DNA from: Pseudomonas fluorescens
Lineage (GTDB): Bacteria; Pseudomonadota; Gammaproteobacteria; Pseudomonadales; Pseudomonadaceae
Reading direction: 5' to 3'
Assembly: GCF_019212185.1 (NCBI RefSeq)
Contig: NZ_CP078138.1
Span: 4,322,501-4,386,500 of the forward strand
Length of the DNA stretch: 64,000 nt
Of this stretch, positions 49,385 to 61,374 are shown in pieces. A program made the position numbers and the translations under genes. How positions within the stretch are numbered: the stretch's first letter is position 1; the number at the start of each line of letters is the position of its first letter. The notes beneath the pieces are model-generated. The model saw only the letters and a list, made by a program, of their open reading frames with translations. It was not told the origin of the DNA and searched no databases.

Positions 49385-50710
49385 ATGGCACTGACACGCG
49401 AACAGCAAATTGCAGCCCTCGAAAAAGACTGGGCTGAAAACCCGCGCTGGAAAGGCGTGACACGCACTTACTCCGCTGCTGACGTCGTCCGTCTGCGTGG
49501 CTCGGTTCAACCTGAGCACACCTTTGCAAAAATGGGCGCTGAAAAGCTGTGGAACCTGGTCACCCAGGGTGCCAAGCCAGCCTTCCGTCCTGAGAAAGAT
49601 TTCGTCAACTGCATGGGCGCCCTGACCGGCGGCCAGGCTGTACAACAGGTCAAGGCCGGCATTCAGGCGATCTACCTGTCGGGCTGGCAAGTGGCTGCGG
49701 ACAACAACTCCGCCGAATCGATGTACCCAGACCAATCGCTGTACCCGGTTGACTCGGTTCCGACCGTGGTCAAGCGCATCAACAACTCGTTCCGTCGTGC
49801 CGACCAGATCCAGTGGAAAGCCGGCAAGAACCCGGGCGACGCTGGCTACATCGACTACTTCGCACCGATCGTTGCCGACGCTGAAGCCGGTTTCGGCGGC
49901 GTACTGAACGCCTACGAGCTGATGAAGAGCATGATCGAAGCAGGCGCCGCCGGCGTTCACTTCGAAGACCAGCTGGCTTCCGTGAAGAAATGCGGCCACA
50001 TGGGCGGCAAGGTGCTGGTTCCAACTCAGGAAGCCGTGCAGAAGCTGACCGCTGCTCGTCTGGCGGCCGACGTTGCTGGCACCCCGACCATCATCCTGGC
50101 TCGTACCGACGCCAACGCCGCTGACCTGCTGACATCCGACTGCGACCCATACGACCAGCCATTCGTGACTGGCGAGCGCACCCAGGAAGGCTTCTACAAG
50201 GTCCGCGCCGGCCTGGACCAGGCGATTGCCCGCGGCCTGGCCTACGCGCCATACGCCGACCTGATCTGGTGCGAAACCGCCAAGCCGGACCTGGACGAGG
50301 CTCGTCGCTTCGCCGAAGCGATCAAAAAGGAATACCCGGACCAACTGCTGTCCTACAACTGCTCGCCTTCCTTCAACTGGAAGAAAAACCTGGACGACGC
50401 GACCATCGCCAAGTTCCAGCGCGAACTGTCCGCCATGGGCTACAAGCACCAGTTCATCACCCTGGCCGGCATTCACAACATGTGGCACAGCATGTTCAAC
50501 CTGGCGCACGACTATGCCCGCAACGACATGACTGCCTACGTGAAACTGCAAGAGCAGGAATTCGCTGACGCGGCCAAGGGCTACACCTTCGTGGCGCACC
50601 AGCAGGAAGTGGGCACTGGCTACTTCGACGACATGACCACCGTGATCCAGGGCGGTTCGTCGTCGGTCACCGCACTGACCGGTTCGACTGAAGAAGAACA
50701 GTTCCACTGA
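49385..50710 (+). CDS. aceA: Isocitrate lyase
   Basis: 441 residues, the shorter E. coli-like class. It splits isocitrate into glyoxylate and succinate for growth on acetate and fatty acids. The signature [13 protein letters not shown] carries the catalytic Cys203. Metal and substrate segments DAEAGFGG and [11 protein letters not shown] are intact. The ATG at 49385 gives [12 protein letters not shown]. It is monocistronic with its own terminator. Confidence 0.97.
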   Translation: MALTREQQIAALEKDWAENPRWKGVTRTYSAADVVRLRGSVQPEHTFAKMGAEKLWNLVTQGAKPAFRPEKDFVNCMGALTGGQAVQQVKAGIQAIYLSGWQVAADNNSAESMYPDQSLYPVDSVPTVVKRINNSFRRADQIQWKAGKNPGDAGYIDYFAPIVADAEAGFGGVLNAYELMKSMIEAGAAGVHFEDQLASVKKCGHMGGKVLVPTQEAVQKLTAARLAADVAGTPTIILARTDANAADLLTSDCDPYDQPFVTGERTQEGFYKVRAGLDQAIARGLAYAPYADLIWCETAKPDLDEARRFAEAIKKEYPDQLLSYNCSPSFNWKKNLDDATIAKFQRELSAMGYKHQFITLAGIHNMWHSMFNLAHDYARNDMTAYVKLQEQEFADAAKGYTFVAHQQEVGTGYFDDMTTVIQGGSSSVTALTGSTEEEQFH

Positions 50711-50777
50711 TCGGCTTCGCTTGAGTCAACGGCCGCTGCGAACCGATTGAACAGCTAACCGTAGCGCTGCACCTCTG

Positions 50778-50811
50778 ACGCCCCGACCGAATGGTTCGGG
50801 GCGTTTTTTTT
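50778..50811 (+). terminator. Intrinsic terminator of aceA
   Basis: A 9-bp stem (50778-50786 with 50796-50804) runs into T8. Confidence 0.93.
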
Positions 50812-50832
50812 GGCACAACACCGCATGAACTT

Positions 50833-50991
50833 CATCGCGAGCAGGCTCGCTCCCACAGGTTTTGTGGCGAGCGCAGGCGTTGTGGCGCATTCAGAACCCT
50901 GTAGGAGCGAGCCTGCTCGCGATGAGGCCGGCACATCCAGCAAAAATATTGCCTGAAACATCGCTTTCGCGAGCAGGCCCGTTCCTACAAG
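50833..50991. repeat. Cluster of three REP units
   Basis: Units lie at 50833-50860, 50899-50927 (inverted) and 50959-50991. The first two share a perfect 19-bp inverted core (TCGCGAGCAGGCTCGCTCC in the first unit); the third has a degenerate core. Confidence 0.85.
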
Positions 50992-51181
50992 TAACAGCCA
51001 TGTAAGGGCAACTTTCCGGCGCACTTAACTGATAAACAGATTAAAAACCAATCCAAACAATATTGATTATCATTTAGAAAGAATTCCGTTCGTTACACTG
51101 TAAACAAAACATAATTGGCGAAATCCGGCCTAATGCCCACCTACCAAGGCCCACAGGGCATCGACGACTGCTAATGTCCTT

Positions 51182-51210
51182 ATTCCTATAAATAATTTCG
51201 CTATAGGAAT
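51182..51210. promoter_or_regulatory. Dyad abutting the nuo promoter, probable operator
   Basis: ATTCCTATA (51182-51190) and TATAGGAAT (51202-51210) are perfect complements over 9 bp with an 11-nt spacer. The right arm ends at the base before the -35 box. Confidence 0.55.
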
Positions 51211-51239
51211 TTTACTTGCAGGGCGTTTAGCCATAAAAT
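51211..51239 (+). promoter_or_regulatory. Sigma-70 promoter of the nuo operon
   Basis: TTTACT (51211-51216), a 17-nt spacer and TAAAAT (51234-51239). The start would be near 51246, giving a leader of ~85 nt before nuoA. Confidence 0.55.
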
Positions 51240-51329
51240 CAGCGGGATTGATTGCGCTGCGACATATCGTCACTGCTTTATTTCTTTATCAAGCTCAGAG
51301 ACCCTTGCTCTCTGTTAAGGATTACCAGC

Positions 51330-51743
51330 ATGCCCGAAGCGACAGGACTCATGGCCCACAACTGGGGCTTTGCCATTTTCCTTCTGGGTGTCGTTGGCCT
51401 CTGCGCCTTCATGCTCGGCGTCTCCGCCCTCCTCGGGTCAAAAGCCTGGGGTCGCAGCAAAAACGAACCGTTCGAGTCCGGCATGCTACCTACAGGTGGC
51501 GCCCGCTTGCGGCTCTCAGCCAAATTCTATCTGGTCGCGATGCTCTTCGTGATCTTCGATATCGAAGCCCTCTTTCTCTTTGCATGGTCTGTGTCCGTCC
51601 GCGAAAGCGGCTGGACCGGATTCGTCGAAGCTCTCGTTTTCATAGCAATTCTGTTGGCAGGTCTTGTCTACCTATTTCGAGTGGGCGCCCTTGACTGGGC
51701 TCCGGAAGCTCGTCGTAAGCGGCAGGCGAAGCTGAAACAATGA
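51330..51743 (+). CDS. nuoA: NADH dehydrogenase I subunit A
   Basis: 137 residues from the ATG at 51330 (AAGG upstream); the frame stays open further back. It has three membrane segments, with the conserved [13 protein letters not shown] loop between the first two and [14 protein letters not shown] in the second. It is a small membrane subunit at the quinone-site junction of complex I and the first gene of the operon. Confidence 0.96.
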   Translation: MPEATGLMAHNWGFAIFLLGVVGLCAFMLGVSALLGSKAWGRSKNEPFESGMLPTGGARLRLSAKFYLVAMLFVIFDIEALFLFAWSVSVRESGWTGFVEALVFIAILLAGLVYLFRVGALDWAPEARRKRQAKLKQ

Positions 51744-51753
51744 GGCTTTGGCA

Positions 51754-52428
51754 ATGCAATACAATCTCACCAGGATCGACCCGGATGCTCCTAACGAGCA
51801 GTACCCGATCGGCGAGCGGGAAACCGTTTCCGATCCGTTAGAAGATCAAGTCCACAAAAACATTTACATGGGCAAGCTCGAAGACGTGCTGAGCGGTGCG
51901 GTCAACTGGGGACGCAAGAACTCCCTGTGGCCGTACAACTTCGGCCTTTCGTGCTGCTACGTGGAAATGACCACCGCCTTCACGGCGCCCCACGACATCG
52001 CGCGCTTTGGCGCCGAAGTTATCCGGGCATCGCCGCGCCAGGCGGATTTCATGGTTATCGCCGGTACCTGCTTCATCAAGATGGCGCCGATCATCCAGCG
52101 CCTGTACGAGCAGATGCTCGAACCGAAGTGGGTCATCTCGATGGGTTCATGCGCCAACTCGGGCGGCATGTACGACATCTACTCCGTCGTCCAGGGGGTA
52201 GACAAGTTCCTGCCCGTGGATGTCTACGTGCCTGGCTGCCCGCCCCGCCCTGAAGCTTTCCTGCAAGGCCTGATGCTGTTGCAGGAGTCGATTGGCCAGG
52301 AGCGTCGCCCACTTTCCTGGGTCGTTGGTGATCAAGGCGTGTATCGCGCCGAGATGCCTTCGCAGAAGGAACAGCGCCGCGAACAGCGTATTCAGGTCAC
52401 CAACCTGCGCAGCCCCGACGAAGTCTGA
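51754..52428 (+). CDS. nuoB: NADH dehydrogenase I subunit B
   Basis: 224 residues from the ATG at 51754 with GAGG upstream. It holds cluster N2, the last [4Fe-4S] before quinone: ligands in GLSCCYVEM, the Cys of MGSCANSGG and the Cys of VPGCPPRPE. It is 10 nt after nuoA. The gap to nuoCD is 72 nt. Confidence 0.97.
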   Translation: MQYNLTRIDPDAPNEQYPIGERETVSDPLEDQVHKNIYMGKLEDVLSGAVNWGRKNSLWPYNFGLSCCYVEMTTAFTAPHDIARFGAEVIRASPRQADFMVIAGTCFIKMAPIIQRLYEQMLEPKWVISMGSCANSGGMYDIYSVVQGVDKFLPVDVYVPGCPPRPEAFLQGLMLLQESIGQERRPLSWVVGDQGVYRAEMPSQKEQRREQRIQVTNLRSPDEV

Positions 52429-52500
52429 TCCAGAACAGTTCCTGCAAAGAAACGAGAAGCTGGCTTCATTCTTTACGTTGACCGAAAGCGATAAATAACC

Positions 52501-54285
52501 ATGACTACAGGCAGTGCTCTGTACATCCCGCCTTACAAGGCAGACGACCAGGATGTGGTCGTCGAACTGAACAACCGTTTTGGCCCCGAGGCGTTCACCG
52601 CCCAGCCTACCCGCACCGGCATGCCGGTGCTGTGGGTTGCCCGTGCCAAACTCGTCGAAGTCCTGAGCTTCCTGCGCAACCTGCCCAAGCCGTATGTCAT
52701 GCTTTATGACCTGCATGGCGTGGACGAGCGTCTGCGCACCAAGCGTCAAGGGCTGCCAAGCGGCGCCGACTTCACCGTGTTCTACCACCTGCTGTCGATC
52801 GAACGTAATAGTGACGTAATGATCAAGGTCGCCTTGTCCGAGAGCGACCTCAGCGTGCCGTCCGTCACCAGCATCTGGCCCAACGCCAACTGGTACGAGC
52901 GCGAAGTGTGGGACATGTACGGGATCGACTTCCCGGGTCACCCGCACCTGAGCCGCATCATGATGCCGCCGACCTGGGAAGGTCACCCGCTGCGCAAGGA
53001 CTTCCCGGCGCGCGCCACCGAGTTCGACCCGTTCAGCCTGACCCTGGCCAAGCAACAGCTCGAGGAAGAAGCCGCGCGCTTCAAGCCTGAAGACTGGGGC
53101 ATGAAGCGTTCCGGCGCGAACGAGGACTACATGTTCCTCAACCTGGGCCCGAACCACCCTTCGGCTCACGGTGCGTTCCGCATCATCCTGCAGCTGGACG
53201 GCGAAGAGATCGTCGACTGCGTACCGGACATCGGCTACCACCACCGTGGTGCCGAGAAAATGGCCGAGCGCCAGTCCTGGCACAGTTTCATCCCGTACAC
53301 CGACCGTATCGACTACCTCGGCGGGGTGATGAACAACCTGCCGTACGTGCTCTCGGTCGAGAAGCTGGCGGGCATCAAGGTGCCGGACCGCGTCGACACC
53401 ATCCGCATCATGATGGCCGAGTTCTTCCGGATCACTAGCCATCTGCTGTTCCTGGGTACTTACATCCAGGACGTCGGCGCCATGACCCCGGTGTTCTTCA
53501 CCTTCACCGACCGTCAGCGCGCCTACAAGGTCATCGAAGCCGTCACCGGTTTCCGCCTGCATCCCGCCTGGTATCGCATCGGCGGTGTGGCCCACGACCT
53601 GCCGAACGGCTGGGAGCGCCTGGTCAAGGAATTCATCGACTGGATGCCCAAGCGTCTGGACGAGTACCAAAAGGCTGCGCTGGATAACAGCATCCTCAAG
53701 GGTCGCACCATCGGCGTCGCCCAGTACAACACCAAAGAGGCCCTGGAATGGGGCGTCACCGGTGCTGGCCTGCGTTCCACCGGCTGCGATTTCGACCTGC
53801 GTAAAGCGCGCCCATACTCGGGCTACGAGAACTTCGAATTCGAAGTGCCGCTGGCGGCCAATGGCGATGCCTACGACCGCTGCATCGTGCGCGTCGAAGA
53901 AATGCGCCAGAGCCTGAAGATCATCGAACAGTGCATGCGCAATATGCCGGCCGGCCCGTACAAGGCGGATCACCCGCTGACCACGCCGCCGCCGAAAGAG
54001 CGCACGCTGCAGCACATCGAGACCTTGATCACGCACTTCCTGCAAGTTTCGTGGGGCCCGGTGATGCCGGCCAACGAATCCTTCCAGATGATCGAAGCGA
54101 CCAAGGGCATCAACAGTTATTACCTGACGAGCGACGGCGGCACCATGAGCTACCGCACCCGGATTCGCACGCCGAGCTTCGCCCACTTGCAGCAGATCCC
54201 TTCGGTGATCAAAGGCGAGATGGTCGCGGACTTGATTGCGTACCTGGGTAGTATCGACTTCGTTATGGCCGACGTGGACCGCTAA
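52501..54285 (+). CDS. nuoC: NADH dehydrogenase I fused subunit C/D
   Basis: 594 residues. The NuoC part is about 1-185 ([22 protein letters not shown]) and the NuoD part follows ([27 protein letters not shown]). The NuoD part lines the quinone cavity. The fusion, also written nuoCD, is normal in gamma-proteobacteria, so it is not a frameshift product. Confidence 0.97.
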   Translation: MTTGSALYIPPYKADDQDVVVELNNRFGPEAFTAQPTRTGMPVLWVARAKLVEVLSFLRNLPKPYVMLYDLHGVDERLRTKRQGLPSGADFTVFYHLLSIERNSDVMIKVALSESDLSVPSVTSIWPNANWYEREVWDMYGIDFPGHPHLSRIMMPPTWEGHPLRKDFPARATEFDPFSLTLAKQQLEEEAARFKPEDWGMKRSGANEDYMFLNLGPNHPSAHGAFRIILQLDGEEIVDCVPDIGYHHRGAEKMAERQSWHSFIPYTDRIDYLGGVMNNLPYVLSVEKLAGIKVPDRVDTIRIMMAEFFRITSHLLFLGTYIQDVGAMTPVFFTFTDRQRAYKVIEAVTGFRLHPAWYRIGGVAHDLPNGWERLVKEFIDWMPKRLDEYQKAALDNSILKGRTIGVAQYNTKEALEWGVTGAGLRSTGCDFDLRKARPYSGYENFEFEVPLAANGDAYDRCIVRVEEMRQSLKIIEQCMRNMPAGPYKADHPLTTPPPKERTLQHIETLITHFLQVSWGPVMPANESFQMIEATKGINSYYLTSDGGTMSYRTRIRTPSFAHLQQIPSVIKGEMVADLIAYLGSIDFVMADVDR

Positions 54286-54287
54286 GC

Positions 54288-54785
54288 ATGAACAGCACGC
54301 TTATCCAGACAGACCGTTTCGCCCTGAGCGAAACCGAGCGCTCGGCCATCGAGCACGAGCTGCATCACTATGAAGATCCGCGCGCGGCGTCGATCGAAGC
54401 GCTGAAGATCGTCCAGAAGGAACGTGGCTGGGTGCCGGACGGCGCCCTGTACGCCATCGGCGAAATCCTCGGCATCCCGGCCAGCGACGTTGAAGGCGTG
54501 GCGACGTTCTACAGCCAGATCTTCCGCCAGCCAGTCGGCCGCCACATCATTCGCGTCTGCGACAGCATGGTCTGCTACATCGGCGGCCACGAATCCGTGG
54601 TCAGCGAAATCCAGAACAAGCTGGGCATCGGCCTCGGCCAGACCACGGCGGACGGGCGTTTCACCCTGCTGCCGGTGTGCTGCCTGGGCAACTGCGACAA
54701 GGCCCCGGCGCTGATGATCGACGACGACACGTTCGGCGACGTGCAGCCTGCCGGCGTTGCCAAACTGTTGGAGGGCTACGTATGA
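54288..54785 (+). CDS. nuoE: NADH dehydrogenase I subunit E
   Basis: 165 residues, thioredoxin-like. It binds [2Fe-2S] cluster N1a through Cys in CDSMVC and CLGNC. It starts 2 nt after nuoCD and overlaps nuoF by 4 nt. Confidence 0.97.
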   Translation: MNSTLIQTDRFALSETERSAIEHELHHYEDPRAASIEALKIVQKERGWVPDGALYAIGEILGIPASDVEGVATFYSQIFRQPVGRHIIRVCDSMVCYIGGHESVVSEIQNKLGIGLGQTTADGRFTLLPVCCLGNCDKAPALMIDDDTFGDVQPAGVAKLLEGYV

Positions 54786-56137
54786 CCCTGACTTCCTTTG
54801 GCCCAGCGAACCTGATCAAGCGCTCGCCCGAGACCCACCCGCTGACCTGGCGCCTGCGCGACGACGGTCAAGCCGTGTGGCTCGACGAGTACCAGGCCAA
54901 AAACGGTTACGCCGCGGCACGCAAGGCGTTTGCCGAGATGGACCAGGACGGCATCGTCCAGACCGTCAAGGACGCCGGCCTCAAGGGCCGTGGCGGTGCG
55001 GGCTTCCCGACCGGCGTCAAATGGGGCCTGATGCCCAAAGACGAATCCATGAACATCCGCTACCTGCTGTGCAACGCGGATGAAATGGAGCCGAACACCT
55101 GGAAAGACCGCATGCTGATGGAGCAACTGCCCCATCTGCTGATCGAAGGCATGCTGATCAGCGCCCGCGCGCTGAAAACCTACCGTGGCTACATCTTCCT
55201 GCGTGGCGAGTACACCACCGCCGCCAAGCACCTCAACCGTGCCGTGGAAGAAGCCAAGGCGGCTGGCCTTTTGGGCAAGAACATCCTCGGTTCGGGTTTC
55301 GACTTCGAACTGTTCGTGCACACCGGCGCCGGGCGTTACATCTGCGGCGAAGAAACCGCACTGATCAACTCCCTCGAAGGTCGCCGCGCCAACCCACGCT
55401 CCAAGCCGCCCTTCCCGGCCGCCGTTGGCGTGTGGGGCAAGCCGACTTGCGTGAACAACGTCGAGACCCTGTGCAACGTGCCTGCGATCATCGGCGACGG
55501 CGTCGAGTGGTACAAATCCCTCGCCCGCGAAGGCAGTGAAGACCACGGCACCAAGCTGATGGGCTTCTCCGGCAAAGTGAAGAACCCTGGCCTGTGGGAG
55601 CTGCCATTCGGCGTGCCTGCGCGCGAGCTGTTCGAAGACTACGCCGGCGGCATGCGCGACGGCTACACGCTCAAGTGCTGGCAGCCAGGCGGCGCCGGTA
55701 CGGGCTTCCTGTTGCCAGAACACCTGGACGCACAGATGTACGCCGGCGGCATCGCCAAGGTCGGCACCCGTATGGGCACCGGCCTGGCCATGGCGGTGGA
55801 TGACAGCGTCAACATGGTATCCCTGCTGCGCAACATGGAGCAGTTCTTCGCCCGCGAATCCTGCGGCTTCTGCACCCCGTGCCGTGATGGCCTGCCATGG
55901 AGCGTCAAGCTGCTGATGGCCATCGAGAACGGCCAGGGCCAGCCCGGCGATATCGAGACCCTGCTGGGTCTGGTCGGCTTCCTCGGCCCAGGCAAGACGT
56001 TCTGTGCTCACGCACCGGGCGCCGTGGAGCCGTTGGGCAGCGCAATCAAATACTTCCGTCCAGAGTTCGAAGCCGGTATTGCGCCTCTCAGCGCCGCCGT
56101 CCCGCCCCTGGCAAAGCCGATCGTAGTCGGCGCGTAA
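54782..56137 (+). CDS. nuoF: NADH dehydrogenase I subunit F
   Basis: 451 residues from the ATG at 54782, which overlaps the nuoE stop. NADH and FMN bind at [13 protein letters not shown] and the following [12 protein letters not shown]. Cluster N3 is bound by [11 protein letters not shown] plus a Cys near residue 405 (KTFCAHAPG). It is the electron entry point of complex I. Confidence 0.97.
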   Translation: MTLTSFGPANLIKRSPETHPLTWRLRDDGQAVWLDEYQAKNGYAAARKAFAEMDQDGIVQTVKDAGLKGRGGAGFPTGVKWGLMPKDESMNIRYLLCNADEMEPNTWKDRMLMEQLPHLLIEGMLISARALKTYRGYIFLRGEYTTAAKHLNRAVEEAKAAGLLGKNILGSGFDFELFVHTGAGRYICGEETALINSLEGRRANPRSKPPFPAAVGVWGKPTCVNNVETLCNVPAIIGDGVEWYKSLAREGSEDHGTKLMGFSGKVKNPGLWELPFGVPARELFEDYAGGMRDGYTLKCWQPGGAGTGFLLPEHLDAQMYAGGIAKVGTRMGTGLAMAVDDSVNMVSLLRNMEQFFARESCGFCTPCRDGLPWSVKLLMAIENGQGQPGDIETLLGLVGFLGPGKTFCAHAPGAVEPLGSAIKYFRPEFEAGIAPLSAAVPPLAKPIVVGA

Positions 56138-56147
56138 CCGTTGAAAA

Positions 56148-56173
56148 AAGCGAAGGGTCCGTGCCCTTCGCTT
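56148..56173 (+). other. Intra-operon hairpin between nuoF and nuoG
   Basis: A perfect 10-bp stem AAGCGAAGGG (56148-56157) pairs with 56164-56173 across a 6-nt loop. No T-run follows. It sits in the only gap over 100 nt in the operon (136 nt). It could be a processing or stability element. Confidence 0.6.
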
Positions 56174-56273
56174 GTCGTGTGATGACGCCGGAAACGGCTG
56201 TTTTGACTCACGCGAATGACCAGATTCCATTAGCCACGCCCGCTGACACCGGGCCAACGAAGAACTTTGAACA

Positions 56274-58988
56274 ATGGCCACTATCCACGTAGACGGCAAA
56301 GCGCTCGAAGTCGACGGGGCAGACAACCTGTTACAGGCATGTCTGTCGCTAGGCCTCGATATCCCGTATTTCTGCTGGCACCCTGCCCTGGGCAGCGTTG
56401 GCGCTTGCCGCCAGTGCGCGGTCAAGCAGTACACCGACGAGAACGACACCCGTGGTCGTATCGTCATGTCCTGCATGACCCCTGCCACCGACAACACCTG
56501 GATCTCCATCGACGATGACGAATCCAAGGCGTTCCGCGCCAGTGTTGTCGAATGGCTGATGACCAACCACCCGCACGACTGCCCTGTGTGCGAAGAAGGC
56601 GGTCACTGCCACCTGCAAGACATGACGGTAATGACCGGCCACAACGAGCGCCGTTACCGCTTCACCAAGCGTACCCACCAGAACCAGCAACTGGGCCCGT
56701 TCATTTCCCATGAAATGAACCGCTGCATCGCCTGCTACCGTTGCGTGCGTTTCTATAAGGACTACGCCGGCGGCACCGACCTGGGCGTGTACGGCGCGCA
56801 CGACAACGTGTACTTCGGTCGCGTTGAAGACGGCGTGCTCGAAAGCGAGTTCTCCGGCAACCTCACCGAGGTCTGCCCGACCGGTGTGTTTACCGACAAG
56901 ACTCACTCCGAGCGTTACAACCGTAAATGGGACATGCAGTTCTCGCCGAGCATCTGCCATGGCTGCTCCAGCGGTTGCAACATTTCCCCGGGTGAGCGTT
57001 ACGGCGAACTGCGTCGCATCGAAAACCGCTACAACGGTTCGGTGAACCAGTACTTCCTGTGCGACCGTGGTCGTTTCGGCTATGGCTACGTCAACCGCGA
57101 AGACCGCCCGCGCCAGCCTCTGCTGGCCAACGGCGCCAAGCTGAGCTTGGACGAAGCGCTGGACAAGGCTGCTGACCTGCTGCGCGGTCGCAACATCGTC
57201 GGTATCGGTTCGCCCCGCGCCAGCCTCGAAAGCAACTACGCGCTGCGCGAACTGGTCGGTGCCGAGCATTTCTACAGCGGCATCGAAGCCGGTGAGCTGG
57301 CGCGTATCCGCCTGGTCATGCAGGTGCTGAAAGACAGCCCGCTGCCGATCCCGACCATGCGCGACATTGAAGATCACGACGCCGTGTTCGTCCTCGGTGA
57401 AGACCTGACCCAGACGGCCGCACGCATGGCTCTGGCCCTGCGCCAGTCGGTCAAGGGCAAGGCCGAAGACATGGCCGACGCCATGCGCGTTCAGCCGTGG
57501 CTAGATGCGGCGGTGAAGAACATCGGTCAGCACGCGCTGAACCCACTGTTCATCGCCAGCCTCGCCGAAACCAAGCTCGATGACGTTGCCGAAGAGTGCG
57601 TACACGCTGCTCCCGACGACCTCGCGCGCATCGGTTTCGCCGTGGCCCACGCCCTCGACGCCAGCGCTCCGGCAGTTGAAGGCCTGGACGCTGAAGCCCT
57701 GGAACTGGCCAAACGTATCGCCGATGCCCTGCTGGCCGCCAAGCGCCCACTGATCATTGCCGGTACTTCGCTGGGCTCCAACGCGCTGATCGAAGCGGCG
57801 GCGAACATCGCCAAGGCACTCAAACTGCGCGAGAAGAACGGTTCCATCAGCCTGATCGTGCCGGAAGCCAACAGCCTCGGCCTGGCCATGCTCGGTGGCG
57901 AGTCGGTAGACGCTGCCCTGCAAGCGGTGATCGACGGTAAGGCCGACGCCATCGTCGTGCTGGAAAACGACCTTTACACCCGCACCGCCAAAGCCAAGGT
58001 CGATGCCGCGCTGAACGCTGCGAAAGTGCTGATCGTCGCCGACCATCAGAAGACCGCCACCAGCGACCGTGCGCACCTGGTCCTGCCAGCCGCCAGCTTC
58101 GCCGAAGGCGACGGCACCCTGGTCAGCCAGGAAGGCCGCGCCCAGCGCTTCTTCCAGGTCTTCGACCCGCAGTACATGGATGCCAGCATCCTGGTTCACG
58201 AAGGCTGGCGCTGGTTGCACGCCCTGCGTGCAACCCTGCTCAACCAACCGGTGGACTGGACCCAACTGGACCACGTCACCGCAGCCTGCGCCGCGAGCAG
58301 CAGCCAACTGGCCGGTATCGTCAACGCCGCGCCGTCCGCTTCGTTCCGCATCAAGGGCATGAAGCTGGCACGTGAACCGCTGCGCTACTCCGGTCGTACC
58401 GCGATGCGTGCCGACATCAGCGTCCACGAGCCACGCACCCCGCAAGACAAGGACACCGCGTTTGCCTTCTCCATGGAAGGTTACTCGGGCTCCGCCGAAC
58501 CGCGCCAGCAAGTGCCGTTCGCCTGGTCGCCGGGCTGGAACTCGCCGCAGGCCTGGAACAAGTTCCAGGACGAAGTCGGTGGTCACCTGCGTGCCGGTGA
58601 TCCAGGCACTCGCCTGATCGAAAGCCAGGGTGATGCGCTGAACTGGTTCGCCACTGTTCCACGCGCCTTCAACCCGGCCCAGGGCACTTGGCAAGTCGTG
58701 CCGTTCTTCCACCTGTTCGGCAGCGAAGAGAACTCTTCCAAGGCCGCACCGGTACAAGAGCGCATTCCGACTGCCTACGTTGCACTGGCCAAGTCCGAAG
58801 CCGATCGCCTGGGCGTCAACGAAGGTGCCCTGCTCAGCCTCAACGTTGCCGGCCAGACCCTGCGTCTGCCGCTGCGCATCAACGAAGAGCTGAGTGCTGG
58901 CCTGGTTGCTTTGCCAGCCGGCCTGGCAGGCATCCCGCCAGCCATCTTTGGCGCATCCGTTGATGGTCTGCAGGAGGCAGCGCAATGA
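56274..58988 (+). CDS. nuoG: NADH dehydrogenase I subunit G
   Basis: 904 residues, largest peripheral-arm subunit. The N-terminus binds N1b ([15 protein letters not shown]). A His/Cys set ([16 protein letters not shown]) and CIACYRC bind N5 and N4. CHGCSSGC binds the extra cluster N7, which is present as in E. coli. The rest is molybdopterin-enzyme-like without a cofactor. The stop overlaps nuoH by 4 nt. Confidence 0.97.
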   Translation: MATIHVDGKALEVDGADNLLQACLSLGLDIPYFCWHPALGSVGACRQCAVKQYTDENDTRGRIVMSCMTPATDNTWISIDDDESKAFRASVVEWLMTNHPHDCPVCEEGGHCHLQDMTVMTGHNERRYRFTKRTHQNQQLGPFISHEMNRCIACYRCVRFYKDYAGGTDLGVYGAHDNVYFGRVEDGVLESEFSGNLTEVCPTGVFTDKTHSERYNRKWDMQFSPSICHGCSSGCNISPGERYGELRRIENRYNGSVNQYFLCDRGRFGYGYVNREDRPRQPLLANGAKLSLDEALDKAADLLRGRNIVGIGSPRASLESNYALRELVGAEHFYSGIEAGELARIRLVMQVLKDSPLPIPTMRDIEDHDAVFVLGEDLTQTAARMALALRQSVKGKAEDMADAMRVQPWLDAAVKNIGQHALNPLFIASLAETKLDDVAEECVHAAPDDLARIGFAVAHALDASAPAVEGLDAEALELAKRIADALLAAKRPLIIAGTSLGSNALIEAAANIAKALKLREKNGSISLIVPEANSLGLAMLGGESVDAALQAVIDGKADAIVVLENDLYTRTAKAKVDAALNAAKVLIVADHQKTATSDRAHLVLPAASFAEGDGTLVSQEGRAQRFFQVFDPQYMDASILVHEGWRWLHALRATLLNQPVDWTQLDHVTAACAASSSQLAGIVNAAPSASFRIKGMKLAREPLRYSGRTAMRADISVHEPRTPQDKDTAFAFSMEGYSGSAEPRQQVPFAWSPGWNSPQAWNKFQDEVGGHLRAGDPGTRLIESQGDALNWFATVPRAFNPAQGTWQVVPFFHLFGSEENSSKAAPVQERIPTAYVALAKSEADRLGVNEGALLSLNVAGQTLRLPLRINEELSAGLVALPAGLAGIPPAIFGASVDGLQEAAQ

Positions 58989-59992
58989 CCTGGTTCACCC
59001 CTGAAGTGATCGACACGATCATCGCGGTCGTCAAGGCGATCGTGGTGCTGCTGGCCGTGGTGGTCGCCGGCGCCCTGCTCAGCTTCGTCGAGCGGCGCCT
59101 GCTGGGCTGGTGGCAGGACCGTTACGGTCCGAACCGCGTTGGGCCATTCGGCATGTTCCAGATCGCGGCCGACATGTTGAAGATGTTCTTCAAGGAAGAC
59201 TGGACCCCGCCGTTTGCCGACAAGGTGATCTTCACCCTGGCACCGGTCGTGGCCATGAGCGCCTTGCTGATCGCCTTCGCGATCATCCCGATCACCCCGA
59301 CCTGGGGTGTCGCGGACCTGAACATCGGCCTGCTGTTCTTCTTCGCCATGGCCGGCCTGTCGGTCTACGCGGTGCTGTTCGCCGGCTGGTCGAGTAACAA
59401 CAAGTTTGCCCTCTTGGGCAGCTTGCGGGCTTCGGCGCAGACCGTGTCCTACGAAGTGTTCATGGGCCTGGCTCTGATGGGCATCGTGGTCCAGGTCGGC
59501 TCGTTCAACATGCGCGACATCGTCGAATACCAGGCGCAGAACCTGTGGTTCATCATTCCGCAGTTCTTCGGCTTCTGTACCTTCTTCATCGCTGGCGTCG
59601 CCGTGACTCACCGTCACCCGTTCGACCAGCCGGAAGCGGAACAGGAACTGGCCGACGGTTACCACATTGAATATGCCGGCATGAAATGGGGCATGTTCTT
59701 TGTCGGCGAGTACATCGGCATCATCCTGATCTCGGCGCTGCTGGTCACCCTGTTCTTCGGCGGCTGGCACGGTCCGTTCGGCATCCTGCCGCAACTGGCG
59801 TTCTTCTGGTTCGCAGTCAAGACCGCGTTCTTCATCATGCTGTTCATCCTGTTGCGCGCATCGATCCCGCGCCCGCGTTATGACCAGGTGATGGATTTCA
59901 GCTGGAGATTCTGCCTGCCACTGACCCTGATCAATTTGCTGGTGACCGCTGCGGTGGTGTTGTGGAACACGCCTGCGGGCGCGGTTCAGTGA
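58985..59992 (+). CDS. nuoH: NADH dehydrogenase I subunit H
   Basis: 335 residues, eight membrane segments. The conserved loops [19 protein letters not shown] and [17 protein letters not shown] ([17 protein letters not shown]) form the quinone site and couple to the proton channel. It overlaps nuoG by 4 nt. Confidence 0.97.
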   Translation: MTWFTPEVIDTIIAVVKAIVVLLAVVVAGALLSFVERRLLGWWQDRYGPNRVGPFGMFQIAADMLKMFFKEDWTPPFADKVIFTLAPVVAMSALLIAFAIIPITPTWGVADLNIGLLFFFAMAGLSVYAVLFAGWSSNNKFALLGSLRASAQTVSYEVFMGLALMGIVVQVGSFNMRDIVEYQAQNLWFIIPQFFGFCTFFIAGVAVTHRHPFDQPEAEQELADGYHIEYAGMKWGMFFVGEYIGIILISALLVTLFFGGWHGPFGILPQLAFFWFAVKTAFFIMLFILLRASIPRPRYDQVMDFSWRFCLPLTLINLLVTAAVVLWNTPAGAVQ

Positions 59993-60003
59993 GGATTTGA
60001 CCC

Positions 60004-60552
60004 ATGTTCAAATATATTGGCGACATCGTTAAGGGTACCGGTACCCAGTTGCGCAGCCTGATCATGGTTTTCGGCCATGGCTTCCGCAAGCGCGACACCC
60101 TGCAATACCCGGAAGAAGCGGTCTACCTGCCGCCACGCTACCGTGGCCGTATTGTCCTGACCCGCGACCCGGATGGCGAAGAACGTTGCGTAGCCTGCAA
60201 CCTGTGCGCCGTGGCGTGCCCGGTGGGTTGCATCTCGCTGCAGAAAGCTGAAACCGAAGACGGTCGCTGGTACCCGGAATTCTTCCGTATCAACTTCTCG
60301 CGTTGCATCTTCTGCGGCCTCTGCGAGGAAGCTTGCCCGACCACCGCAATCCAGCTGACACCGGATTTCGAAATGGCCGAGTTCAAACGTCAGGACCTGG
60401 TGTACGAGAAAGAAGACCTTCTGATCTCTGGTCCCGGTAAAAACCCTGATTACAACTTCTATCGTGTTGCAGGTATGGCCGTTGCCGGTAAGCCGAAAGG
60501 CGCCGCACAAAACGAAGCCGAGCCGATCAACGTGAAGAGCTTGCTGCCTTAA
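60004..60552 (+). CDS. nuoI: NADH dehydrogenase I subunit I
   Basis: 182 residues. Two ferredoxin motifs, [15 protein letters not shown] and [15 protein letters not shown], bind clusters N6a and N6b. It is 11 nt after nuoH. Confidence 0.97.
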   Translation: MFKYIGDIVKGTGTQLRSLIMVFGHGFRKRDTLQYPEEAVYLPPRYRGRIVLTRDPDGEERCVACNLCAVACPVGCISLQKAETEDGRWYPEFFRINFSRCIFCGLCEEACPTTAIQLTPDFEMAEFKRQDLVYEKEDLLISGPGKNPDYNFYRVAGMAVAGKPKGAAQNEAEPINVKSLLP

Positions 60553-60561
60553 GGAAGAAAG

Positions 60562-61062
60562 ATGGAATTCGCTTTCTATTTCGCATCGGGTATTGCGGTG
60601 GTGTCCACGCTTCGTGTGGTCACCAACACCAACCCTGTGCACGCCCTGCTCTACCTGATTATTTCGCTGATCGCCGTGGCGATGACTTTCTTCAGCCTCG
60701 GTGCACCATTTGCCGGGGTCCTGGAAGTGATCGCCTACGCCGGCGCCATCATGGTGCTGTTCGTGTTCGTGGTGATGATGCTCAACCTCGGCCCTGCCGC
60801 GGTTCAGCAAGAGCGCGTGTGGCTCAAGCCCGGCATCTGGCTGGGTCCGGTCGTACTCGCCGCTCTGCTGCTGGCTGAACTGCTGTATGTCCTGTTCAGC
60901 CACAGCAGCGGTGCGGCCATCGGTCAAACCACCGTAGACGCCAAGGCCGTGGGCATCAGCCTGTTCGGTCCTTACCTGCTGGTGGTCGAACTCGCCTCGA
61001 TGCTGCTGCTCGCTGCAGCCGTCACGGCATTCCACTTGGGCCGCAACGAGGCGAAGGAGTAA
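60562..61062 (+). CDS. nuoJ: NADH dehydrogenase I subunit J
   Basis: 166 residues, five membrane segments. The third segment carries the conserved EVIAYAGAIMVLFVFVVMML, which contains the pi-bulge region important for coupling. It is 9 nt after nuoI. Confidence 0.96.
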   Translation: MEFAFYFASGIAVVSTLRVVTNTNPVHALLYLIISLIAVAMTFFSLGAPFAGVLEVIAYAGAIMVLFVFVVMMLNLGPAAVQQERVWLKPGIWLGPVVLAALLLAELLYVLFSHSSGAAIGQTTVDAKAVGISLFGPYLLVVELASMLLLAAAVTAFHLGRNEAKE

Positions 61063-61065
61063 CTC

Positions 61066-61374
61066 ATGCCTGCTATCCCTCTTGAGCATGGACTGGCGGT
61101 CGCCGGCATCCTGTTCTGCCTCGGCCTGGTTGGCCTGATGGTCCGCCGCAACATTCTTTTCGTGTTGATGAGTCTGGAAGTGATGATGAACGCCTCTGCC
61201 CTGGCGTTCATCGTGGCTGGCGCCCGTTGGGGCCAGCCGGATGGACAAATCATGTTCATCCTGGTGATCAGCCTGGCAGCCGCCGAAGCCAGTATTGGCC
61301 TGGCGATCCTGCTGCAACTGTATCGCCGCTTCCACACGCTCGATATCGACGCTGCCAGTGAGATGCGCGGATGA
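61066..61374 (+). CDS. nuoK: NADH dehydrogenase I subunit K
   Basis: 102 residues, three membrane segments with the two buried Glu of the family (in MSLEVMMNA and [11 protein letters not shown]). It overlaps nuoL by 4 nt. Confidence 0.97.
   Translation: MPAIPLEHGLAVAGILFCLGLVGLMVRRNILFVLMSLEVMMNASALAFIVAGARWGQPDGQIMFILVISLAAAEASIGLAILLQLYRRFHTLDIDAASEMRG

Larger units (their letters stand above)
50711..51329. other. Intergenic region between aceA and nuoA
   Basis: 619 nt: the aceA terminator, a cluster of three REP units, an AT-rich segment (about 51020-51120) with a weak Fur-box-like TTGATTATCATTT, then the dyad and promoter of the nuo operon. No gene is seen. Confidence 0.7.

Noticed and set aside
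51056..51078. Fur-box-like sequence TTGATTATCATTT upstream of nuo
   Set aside because: Only about 11 of 16 matches to the Fur core and no iron-related gene next to it; too weak to call.
52147..54186. 679-codon open frame antisense to nuoCD
   Set aside because: Codon-bias shadow; the plus strand encodes a full NuoCD.
52501..54285. NuoC and NuoD in one frame as a possible assembly error
   Set aside because: The fusion is the normal state in gamma-proteobacteria and the junction reads smoothly.
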